This document shows positions 56,530 to 64,000 of a stretch of DNA of 64,000 nt, piece after piece (the first letter of the stretch is position 1; the number at the start of each line of letters is the position of its first letter). The notes beneath the pieces were generated by a model. The model was given only the letters and a program-made list of their open reading frames with translations, did not search any database and had not been told where the DNA came from. A program made the position numbers and the translations under genes. The DNA comes from Saprospiraceae bacterium (lineage in GTDB: Bacteria; Bacteroidota; Bacteroidia; Chitinophagales; Saprospiraceae), in the NCBI GenBank assembly GCA_018057925.1, contig JAGPCT010000009.1, positions 39,924 through 103,923 on the forward strand, in the 5' to 3' direction.

Positions 56530-58335
56530 ATGAGGTATATAGTCTTAGCTATATTATTTCAAGTTGGAGTTCTTGCCTTTGGGGTTAGTGGTCAACCCAT
56601 CAATGATGAATGCCGTAAAGCGATTTTAATAAAGGATATTTCTGATTTTTGTTCAGATAGTGCTGTATATAATAATATTGGATCTACGCCTTCAATCAAT
56701 GGTTTTTCCCAGTGTAATTCTTCCAATAACCATGATGTTTGGTTTACCTTTTTTGTTGCCGCCTCCGACATTATCGTAAAAGTTAATCTATTGAATAATC
56801 AGGGTGTGACGGCTACATTATATAGTGGGGATTGTGGTGGTTTAATTGAAATGGTATGTGGGAATCAATCCAATAATGATAATTTTCTTCAGCTATATAA
56901 AGGTGGATTAATACCGGGTCAGCAATTGTATTTGCGTGTAGATGGAATAAAAAAAGACGAATTTCGATTTGGGTTGTGTATAAATAATTTTTTTGCACCG
57001 ATATTGGATGGGAGTGACTGTGAGACAGCGAATTTGATTTGCTCAAAGCAGCCTTTTACCGTCAGAAATGTGCAAGGCTTTGGCAATAAAAATGAATTAG
57101 CAGGTGCGCCATGTTTTTCCAATGCGAATGAATCCAACAGTATATTATTTAGGTGGATTTGTCAAGAAGCGGGAGATTTTACTTTTCGATTGAATCCATT
57201 GAAAGAGGCAGATGATCTTGATTTTGTTGTATATAAAGTGAATGGGGATCCATTGGGTTGTGATTTGGAGATTGTACGCTGTATGGCGACCGGAATATCA
57301 CCGGGAAATTGTGCACTATATCCCAATTGTTGCGGTTCTACCGGTTTGATGGCAGGAGAGACTGACTTTGCTGAGTTTGCAGGCTGTGCTCCTGACCGAA
57401 ATAATTTTTTAGCTCCATTGGAAATGAAGGCTGGAGAGGCTTATGTTTTGCTTGTCAATAATTACACCTCACAAAATCAGGGATTTGATTTTATTATGGG
57501 CGGTAGTGCTGAGTTGAAAGGCTTGCTGGTGGGACTTGACATTCAGAAAGATAAGGAATGGTGTAGAGGAGATAGCATTAAGGTAAAAGAATTGATTCAA
57601 AATAAGTTGAGTAAGATTACTGACATGTCATGGATATTTACTCCCGATGCTGTACAAAATAGTCAAGTTGGAACAGGTCCAAAGTCTGTCACCTTTGAAA
57701 AGTCGGGTACTAAGTTTATTTCCTTAATTGTACGGGATTCAATAGGGTGTAAAGCGTATGTCCAGGATACAGTACACATAAATTGTTGTGGTGAAGGCTT
57801 ATATGTAGATATTGGAAATGATACTATTGTAACGCTTGGAAGTGAGCCTGAAATGGTCATTCAGTATATGCTTGAGGGTGATGATATTTCTTTTAAATGG
57901 TTTCCACCAGTTTATGTTTCGTGTGATACCTGTCGGACACCAGAGATATTACCAATAGTTGGTGATTTTTTATTACATGCTTTGGTAATGGATGAAAATG
58001 GGTGTCAAGCGAAGGATTCAATATGGATAAGGACAGCCAAAGTCGATGTTTTTGTTCCAAATATTTTTTCGCCTAACAATGATGGGATCAATGACTATTT
58101 TTATCCGAATGTGTCTAAATATATTACTAAAATTAATCGATTAGTGGTGTATAATCGCTGGGGTTCACAGGTTTTTGAAGGGCGGGATCTCGATCCAAGA
58201 GTTGAGGCGCTTGGGTGGGATGGACGTTATAAGGGTAAGGAGTTGAATCCGGATGTTTATACCTATTATATTGAAATTGGGCTGAATCGAGGAAGTCGAA
58301 TTTTTTACAAAGGTAGTATAACCTTGATAAGATAA
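56530..58335 (+). CDS. T9SS type B-sorted surface protein
   Basis: I start at the ATG at 56530 (601 residues); the frame extends to a TTG at 56512. Signal peptide to about VSGQ. Two beta-sandwich domains rich in cysteines follow, then a PKD-like domain around 350-420. The C-terminal gliding-motility-associated domain (about 505-601) has the exact type B signals: VFVPNIFSPNNDGINDYF, VVYNRWGSQVFEG, WDGRYKGKELNPDVYTYYIE and a final GSITLIR. It is secreted by T9SS and anchored or released outside. Adhesive role likely. Confidence 0.9.
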   Translation: MRYIVLAILFQVGVLAFGVSGQPINDECRKAILIKDISDFCSDSAVYNNIGSTPSINGFSQCNSSNNHDVWFTFFVAASDIIVKVNLLNNQGVTATLYSGDCGGLIEMVCGNQSNNDNFLQLYKGGLIPGQQLYLRVDGIKKDEFRFGLCINNFFAPILDGSDCETANLICSKQPFTVRNVQGFGNKNELAGAPCFSNANESNSILFRWICQEAGDFTFRLNPLKEADDLDFVVYKVNGDPLGCDLEIVRCMATGISPGNCALYPNCCGSTGLMAGETDFAEFAGCAPDRNNFLAPLEMKAGEAYVLLVNNYTSQNQGFDFIMGGSAELKGLLVGLDIQKDKEWCRGDSIKVKELIQNKLSKITDMSWIFTPDAVQNSQVGTGPKSVTFEKSGTKFISLIVRDSIGCKAYVQDTVHINCCGEGLYVDIGNDTIVTLGSEPEMVIQYMLEGDDISFKWFPPVYVSCDTCRTPEILPIVGDFLLHALVMDENGCQAKDSIWIRTAKVDVFVPNIFSPNNDGINDYFYPNVSKYITKINRLVVYNRWGSQVFEGRDLDPRVEALGWDGRYKGKELNPDVYTYYIEIGLNRGSRIFYKGSITLIR

Positions 58336-58371
58336 ATTTTCATTTTAAAATATTATGCTCACATTTGCAGG

Positions 58372-58938
58372 ATGAATCGAATGACTTTTAAGATTGTTAT
58401 ACTTTGTATTGGGATGATATCCTTTATGTCATGTGAAAATAATATCAAGGAAATCAATCGTTTTGTCGAAAAAGCTGCCTCCGGAAGTTATGAGACAGGT
58501 GTAGATGGAGAGATATTGTATAGCGATTCTGCACATCTGAAAGTTAGAATTAAATTTGACACCATGGCAAGAATATTGGATCCGGGTGATCAGAGAGATG
58601 TCTTCCCTAAAGGTGTCATTGTTTACTTTTATGACAATGACGGAGCGGTGTCAAGTATTTTAACGGCCAATAGTGCAGAAAGGATTGCAAAGAAAAATAT
58701 CGTCGTTGCAAAGGATTCGGTTCACTTAGTTAGTCGCAATGGAGAGGAATTACTTACGAATGAGCTTATATGGGATGAGTGGAAAAAAGAAGTTTATACC
58801 AATCGCTTTGTCAAGTTGACTCGTCCGGGTGAAATTATTTACAGCTTCGGCTTCAAATCTAATCAAGAATTTACCAAATATGAAATTAATGCTATATCAG
58901 GCAAGCTGAAGAAGGAAAATATTGAAGGGGAATTCTGA
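58372..58938 (+). CDS. lptC: LptC, LPS export periplasmic protein
   Basis: The protein has 188 residues. A lipoprotein signal ends in FMSC (cysteine about 21), as in many Bacteroidota LptC. The beta-jellyroll core shows SDSAHLKVRIKF, IVYFYDNDGAVSSILTANSAERIAKKNIVVAKDSVHLVSRNGEELLTNELIWDEWKKEVYTNRFVKL, and a final IISGKL-like strand. It forms part of the bridge moving LPS from LptB2FG to the outer membrane. It follows the type B-sorted gene by 36 bp, so co-transcription is likely. Confidence 0.88.
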   Translation: MNRMTFKIVILCIGMISFMSCENNIKEINRFVEKAASGSYETGVDGEILYSDSAHLKVRIKFDTMARILDPGDQRDVFPKGVIVYFYDNDGAVSSILTANSAERIAKKNIVVAKDSVHLVSRNGEELLTNELIWDEWKKEVYTNRFVKLTRPGEIIYSFGFKSNQEFTKYEINAISGKLKKENIEGEF

Positions 58939-59044
58939 TAATACACCACTAAACAAAATAGATACTCCTTTCAATGCTTATACATAAAGCTAAATTATGT
59001 GCATATCGATGTTTAGCCGGTTTTGAAAATATTTTGTAGAATCA

Positions 59045-62000
59045 TTATCGCATTAAAGTTACGTCACCACTAAATATCTTCACATCTCCATTTTTAAGTT
59101 GAAGCTCTATTAAATAAACAAAGACAGCGGGATTTTCTTGTTGCCCATTATACATACCATTCCACCCGAGTTTTGGGTCATTGGGTTCAAAGTCAGTACG
59201 TGCAAAGACTTGTCCTCCCCACCGATGGAATATCTTCATTGATTTGACTAAGGCTACATCATCATCCGTATAAACTGTAAATTCATCATTTATTCCATCG
59301 TGATTTGGCGAGATGATATTGGGAATAAAGACATTTAATTTTTTCCGAATTTTTATTTGGAGGGATGCTTGATCTTGACAGCCGTTTTTGTCTGTTACTA
59401 TAACGGTATAGCTAATATCTGACAATGGTTTTGAAATTGGATTTAGACAATCATTACAACTCAAGTAAGTGGATGGATTCCATTGTATGATGTCGAAGTC
59501 GCCATTTATCTCCGGATTAAGCGTCACTTGATCTCCTTCATCGATGATAAAGACAGGATTAATATCGACCGAAATGGATGACGAAGCGTCGAATGTGAAG
59601 GATTTTGTCAAAACACAGTTATTCTTATCCGTTAATACAATAGAATATACGCCATTCGGCAATCCTTTGAAGTCGTATGGAAGTGAGTTTATTATAGGAT
59701 AAATGTTTCCATTGACCGTTGCATGAATCGGCAATGTTAGGTGCTCCGTTGATAGTAATGATATGCTGTTATAGTCTTCGTCACTGCATATAGCGGAGAT
59801 GGGTTTCCATTGCCCCACCGGTTCAGTAAATGGATCTATTGTAAAATCGAGATCTGTCTGACAGCTACTATTAATACTTTTGACAATAAGTTTATAGGAA
59901 TTCGGCAAAAGGTTATTGAAATTTATATTTGTTGAAAAAGTTAAACCGTTATCGATAGAATATTGTAGATTTTGTCCTGTAAGAACATTTATCAATACGC
60001 TTCCTGTCGGAATGATGCATGTTGGTTGCGTCACTAACAGCAGTACTTCCGGTTCTTTTTCAAAGTTTATCCTAATGTCATCAAAAGACGCTAAACAAGG
60101 ACCATTTCCATCCGGATCTTCTGATGTGAAGGTTAAAATGACGAAACCTTTTGTTAGATCGGCGGTAGAAGGTGTATAAATAGGGGTTAATAAGGTGGCA
60201 TTATTAAAAGTTCCGGTTCCTGATGAAGTCCAAGTTCCCGTTGAAACGCCAGTCAACTTTCCATTTAATTGAATAGTCGTTGGTTTGCATATAGTTGTAT
60301 CATTTCCTGCAAAAACAGTCACAGCCGTAATACAGTCACAATCTTTGACCAAAATATTTTGAGATGCCGTGCCTTCGCAATCCTTTGTCCCAGCAATATA
60401 GGTTATGGTATAGGTGCCCGGAATGCTTGGGTCAAAAGTCGTAATCGGTGTATTTAAGTCGCCATTTAAATAATATTTACCGCCCGATGGACTGCCACCT
60501 GACAAGGTTATAGTCGGGTCTTTGATGCATAAAGTATCAAATGGAGCCAAAGTAACCGTCGGCAAGTCAAATACCTGAATACTTACATTGGCAATAGCAT
60601 TACAATTACCGGACTGATAGGTGTATCTGAGGTTGAAGTTTCCAATACCGGCAGATGTAGGATTAAAAGTATTTCCTGTCACGCCGACACCTGACCAAGT
60701 ACCTCCACTTGGTTGGGCAGATAGTACAATAGGTTGAGAGGAAATACACAAATCCTGCAAAGAATCCAATTGAATGTTAATAATATTAAACGTTACTATC
60801 ATGGCATTGGATGCTGATAAACATGGACCATTGCCATCCGGATCACCAGATGTCAATGTCAATGTTACTGTACCGGCGGCTATATCTGCCGGACTAGGGG
60901 TGTAATTTGTTATAGCGCTGTTTGGATTAACAAAGGTGCCTGACCCTGAAGTAGTCCATATTGGAGTGGTCGTAACGCTTCCATTGAGTAATATTTGCAC
61001 ATTAGAGCAGATAACTTGATCTGGACCGGCATCAGCAATAGCAGGAGTAGCACAGTTACAATCTTTCACTTTGATATCCTTATTTTCTTTCCAAGTACAA
61101 GTACCATCATTGTACGTGTATGTGATAGTCCAAATGCCCGGACCTGCAATAGCCGGATCAAATTGGTTGTTGCTCACACCGGTACCGGAAAATGTGCCGG
61201 TTGAAGGATTTGAGGCAAGCGTTATCAATCCATCATTTAGACAAACCGAGTCGGGGAAAGATAAAGTTATTGTTGGTTTGCCAAAAACATGGATTGTATC
61301 AGTTGCTTTGCCGGGACAGCTGTTATCAGTGGCATTATAGGTTATTATGTGATCTCCCGGACCTGCCACAGTGGGGTTGAACTGATTGCCTGATACTCCA
61401 TTGCCTAAAAACGTACCTCCAGCAGGGCTTCCAGTCAAGGTAAGTATAGATCCATTGATGCAGACGTCTGGATTGGGCGTCATGGTGACATTAGGTGTAT
61501 GGAAGGTTAGTGTTAATTTGTCGGTTACGGCTGTGCATGGACCGACGCCATCTGGATCGGCAACCGTCAATGAAAGAATGATGCTTCCGGATGCTATATC
61601 AGCAGGGCTGGGTGTATAAATAGTGGTGGGATCATTGATATCGTCAAATGTGCCAGTTCCTGCGGTAAACCACACGGTAGGGCCATTAGCACTTCCAAGG
61701 AGATTGGCAAAGTCTCCTGGACAAATGATAAAATTAGGTCCCGCATCTACTATAGGGGGATTATCGCATCCACAGGGTTCCACTTGTACATGGATTGTAT
61801 CTGTTGTTGTACAGCCATTACCATCGGTAAAGGAGTAAGTTAATACATGTTGCCCCACGCCTGCAATAACCGGGTTGAATATTCCATTTGTTACACCCGG
61901 TCCACTCCAGTCTCCTCCGGCAGGAGTGGCTTGTAGTGTTATAGGAGGGAAAATGACACAGACACTACCGATAGGTTGTAATTGCAGATTTGCCGGATCA

Positions 62001-64000
62001 GATACCGGTATTATTACTTGTTGATCAGGTGCTGCAGGACAAGTGTTGGTAGTGTTGATGAAATTGGAAAAGGTTACTGTCATCTGAACCTGACCGGGGT
62101 GAAGCGGTACATAAATGGTATTGGTGGCTGCATCATAAGAAGCCGGAACATTCCTATAACATATTTGAAGATTGGTTATATCTGAGTAATTACTAACAGA
62201 ATAAGTATAATTATCAGCACCGATGGATACCGAAATACTACCACTATATGGCCCAGGGCCCGAAGTGAAATCTATTATCAATGTATTACAACTTTCAGAA
62301 CAGATTGGAAGGTTTCCAGAAATTGAAAAATCAGGACTTTGGTTAAATGTTATCGTAAATTGATCCGTCAACTCTGTACAAGGACCAATACCATCCGGAT
62401 CCGGAACAATCAAAGATATGGTAACCGTTCCCGCATTGTAATCATCGGTACTTGGGGTATAAGTCGTATTTAAATCGGATGGATCACCAAAAGCCCCGTT
62501 TCCACTCGTTGTCCAATAATATCCTGTTCCATTCACTACTGAACCGGAAAGAGATATGGCATTGATGTCACACGTAGTAATATTTGCACCTGCTTCAACC
62601 ATCGTATTGAGTGGGCAAGAACAATTGTTTACAACGACATTGATTGTGGTACTTCCCATACAACCTGAACCATCTGTATAGGTGTATGTCAAAGTATGGG
62701 TGCCTTGACCAGCAGTAGCAGGGTCGAAAATCCCATTTGTAACACCCGTGCCTGTCCATATTCCTCCTACCGGACTCCCGGTGAGTATAATTGGCGCATC
62801 GTCGGTGCAAAGAGGACCGGCAGGGTCTGCTGTTACAGTTGGATTCGCTAATACGGTAATTGAGGTAATGCTACTGCCTGATAAAACACCTTGACAACCT
62901 GTATTATTATCTACTAAATTATTCAATGCAAAGGTGACATTGGTGCCGGAAGGTACCAGAATTGGCGGTATCGTTAAAGTATTTGTTGCAGCATTATATG
63001 CAGGGACATTTCCTTGGTAACAAATAGTAAAGGTGACAGAACCATTGATGGCTATTGTTGGTATTGTAAAAGTTATGGGAGAAGTAATGACTAAGTCGGC
63101 ATTGTAATTGCCGCTTCCACCTGTTACACTAAGGACGATACTTTGACATGTATTTTGACAAATATTAATACCTCCCGGAAAATTTAGAACGGGAGTGGCA
63201 TTGATGGTCAAAATCATTGCATCGCTATCTCCCGTACAAGGGCCTGCTCCGTCCGGGTCAGGTGTGGTAATTGTAAGTGTGACAGTCCCTGCTGCAATAT
63301 CATTTGTTCCCGGTGTGTAGGTTGTAACCGGATTGCCCGGATTAGCGAATACGCCATCCCCCGATGTTGTCCATGTACATAGAACGGTATTTGTAAGAAT
63401 CCCCGCCGTTGTGAAAGTTTGATTGGCACAAATGGCATTATCCGCACCGGCATTCACATTTGGTGGATTAGTACAGCCACATGGAATAACATTAAAGGTT
63501 GCACTCGTAGAATTGGTACAGCCATTCCCATCTGTATAAGTGTAAGTAACTGAATGCTGTCCAAAAGGGAGAGATGAAGGGTCTATAGTATTGCCTGTAA
63601 CTCCGGCTCCAGCCCAAGTTCCACCAGGTGGAGTGCCACTTAGTGTATATGGTGGGTCAGAAGGGCAGATATCGGGAATAGGGTTGATAGTGATAGCCGG
63701 TAAGTTATTGATTGTAACGGTCAAAGTTGTTGTATTCGCACATTGACCGGGGTTGGGTGTGAAGGTATAAGTTGTAGTGGCATTGGGGTTGAAGGCTGGC
63801 GACCAAGAGCCCGTAATACCTTCATTGGAGGTATTTGTCAAAGGATTAGACCCTCCGGCGCATAGGGGAGGGATGGCGTTGAAGGTAGGTGTAGTGATTG
63901 GAGTAATGGTGACGGTCAAAGTTGTTGTATTCGCACATTGACCGGGGTTGGGTGTGAAGGTATAAGTCGTAGTGGCATTGGGCTTGAAGGCTGGCGACCA
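59045..64000 (-). CDS. giant repeat-built T9SS type B-sorted protein (5' end beyond window)
   Basis: The frame is open from the stop at 59045 to the right edge, at least 1651 codons; the start lies outside. Most of the chain is repeats of Ig-like modules in two alternating kinds: one with CxCxxPxVxAG, W(T)TSGxGxF and YTPSxxDIAAGTVTLTLT-DPDG-GPC, the other with G(V)GNTFxPxxAGxG and YTYxDGxxC. The C-terminus is the gliding-associated domain: FIPNIISPNHDGINDEF, IFHRWGGQVFA, WNGMYNGQQENPAVFVYLIEL, SGDVTLMR. It should be a long surface adhesin or filament. Confidence 0.88.
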   Translation of the reverse strand, partial: WSPAFKPNATTTYTFTPNPGQCANTTTLTVTITPITTPTFNAIPPLCAGGSNPLTNTSNEGITGSWSPAFNPNATTTYTFTPNPGQCANTTTLTVTINNLPAITINPIPDICPSDPPYTLSGTPPGGTWAGAGVTGNTIDPSSLPFGQHSVTYTYTDGNGCTNSTSATFNVIPCGCTNPPNVNAGADNAICANQTFTTAGILTNTVLCTWTTSGDGVFANPGNPVTTYTPGTNDIAAGTVTLTITTPDPDGAGPCTGDSDAMILTINATPVLNFPGGINICQNTCQSIVLSVTGGSGNYNADLVITSPITFTIPTIAINGSVTFTICYQGNVPAYNAATNTLTIPPILVPSGTNVTFALNNLVDNNTGCQGVLSGSSITSITVLANPTVTADPAGPLCTDDAPIILTGSPVGGIWTGTGVTNGIFDPATAGQGTHTLTYTYTDGSGCMGSTTINVVVNNCSCPLNTMVEAGANITTCDINAISLSGSVVNGTGYYWTTSGNGAFGDPSDLNTTYTPSTDDYNAGTVTISLIVPDPDGIGPCTELTDQFTITFNQSPDFSISGNLPICSESCNTLIIDFTSGPGPYSGSISVSIGADNYTYSVSNYSDITNLQICYRNVPASYDAATNTIYVPLHPGQVQMTVTFSNFINTTNTCPAAPDQQVIIPVSDPANLQLQPIGSVCVIFPPITLQATPAGGDWSGPGVTNGIFNPVIAGVGQHVLTYSFTDGNGCTTTDTIHVQVEPCGCDNPPIVDAGPNFIICPGDFANLLGSANGPTVWFTAGTGTFDDINDPTTIYTPSPADIASGSIILSLTVADPDGVGPCTAVTDKLTLTFHTPNVTMTPNPDVCINGSILTLTGSPAGGTFLGNGVSGNQFNPTVAGPGDHIITYNATDNSCPGKATDTIHVFGKPTITLSFPDSVCLNDGLITLASNPSTGTFSGTGVSNNQFDPAIAGPGIWTITYTYNDGTCTWKENKDIKVKDCNCATPAIADAGPDQVICSNVQILLNGSVTTTPIWTTSGSGTFVNPNSAITNYTPSPADIAAGTVTLTLTSGDPDGNGPCLSASNAMIVTFNIINIQLDSLQDLCISSQPIVLSAQPSGGTWSGVGVTGNTFNPTSAGIGNFNLRYTYQSGNCNAIANVSIQVFDLPTVTLAPFDTLCIKDPTITLSGGSPSGGKYYLNGDLNTPITTFDPSIPGTYTITYIAGTKDCEGTASQNILVKDCDCITAVTVFAGNDTTICKPTTIQLNGKLTGVSTGTWTSSGTGTFNNATLLTPIYTPSTADLTKGFVILTFTSEDPDGNGPCLASFDDIRINFEKEPEVLLLVTQPTCIIPTGSVLINVLTGQNLQYSIDNGLTFSTNINFNNLLPNSYKLIVKSINSSCQTDLDFTIDPFTEPVGQWKPISAICSDEDYNSISLLSTEHLTLPIHATVNGNIYPIINSLPYDFKGLPNGVYSIVLTDKNNCVLTKSFTFDASSSISVDINPVFIIDEGDQVTLNPEINGDFDIIQWNPSTYLSCNDCLNPISKPLSDISYTVIVTDKNGCQDQASLQIKIRKKLNVFIPNIISPNHDGINDEFTVYTDDDVALVKSMKIFHRWGGQVFARTDFEPNDPKLGWNGMYNGQQENPAVFVYLIELQLKNGDVKIFSGDVTLMR
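63719..64000. repeat. 195-bp near-identical tandem repeat in the giant gene
   Basis: The block at 63719-63807 recurs at 63914-64000, exactly 195 bp (65 codons) apart, with two base differences in about 90 bp. It codes for WSPAFNPNATTTYTFTPNPG and the following strand. The repeat continues off the edge. Confidence 0.75.

Noticed and set aside
59045..64000. CRISPR-like repetition
   Set aside because: The repeats are long (195 bp), in frame and coding; there are no short identical repeats with unique spacers.
1..64000. tRNA genes
   Set aside because: No TTCGAAT/TTCAAAT T-loop with acceptor pairing was found on either strand by eye; a program scan is needed to exclude them.

Overview
The window reads as a chromosomal piece of a Bacteroidota genome, most plausibly from the Saprospiria or a related gliding lineage. 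Reasons: low GC with AT-rich spacers, almost no Shine-Dalgarno sequences, a complete SusC/SusD/SusE/SusF locus, two proteins with type IX (type B) sorting domains, a GldB-like lipoprotein, bacillithiol genes and many outer-membrane barrels. This placement is inference from gene content; no 16S rRNA gene or tRNA was found.

Layout. 1-9.6 kb: a DUF4197 gene cut by the left edge, a His/Trp-rich secreted protein, an AsmA-like protein, an M14 zinc carboxypeptidase, a YpdA-type bacillithiol-disulfide reductase and a POT peptide transporter. 9.6-15 kb: an accessory stretch with an unrecognised lipoprotein/secreted-protein pair behind a CTTT microsatellite, a PorT-type barrel and GldB. It ends in an orphan unit with a very good sigma-54 promoter, a 12-codon ORF and a strong terminator. 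15-25 kb: an MlaF/MlaE pair, a PDZ protein, a WD40 protein, a frameshifted small gene, an Sfp-type phosphopantetheinyl transferase, a DUF4348 lipoprotein, a LemA-TPM-TPM operon, and a UbiA-like/methyltransferase pair whose first gene lacks a normal start codon. 25-32.5 kb: a Sus-type operon on the minus strand, order susC-susD-susE-susF, with a promoter candidate in front and a terminator behind.

32.9-46 kb is mostly housekeeping: a CAP-domain protein, a Pif1-like helicase and sodium/solute symporter, a compact run queA-DUF2795-cmk-marC with upp beside it, a TonB receptor, bshC, accD, dapB and the RNase P RNA (rnpB). 46.2-51.4 kb is a likely defence islet directly behind rnpB: a HigBA-type toxin-antitoxin pair and a 1262-residue nuclease-STAND NTPase (Avs-like). 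It is bordered by repeat-like DNA. 51.4-64 kb returns to envelope functions: an outer-membrane barrel next to a large TPR protein, a type B-sorted surface protein, LptC, and a giant repeat protein that runs off the right edge.

Shared themes are the envelope (lipid and LPS traffic, gliding/T9SS cargo, polysaccharide capture) and bacillithiol redox metabolism (ypdA and bshC, 35 kb apart). Intergenic DNA holds several structured elements: a 103-bp MITE-like hairpin, a two-copy dispersed repeat and a GC-rich REP-like element. The least explained items are the sigma-54 unit at 14.8-15.0 kb, the 10-12 kb gene pair and the nuclease-STAND islet.
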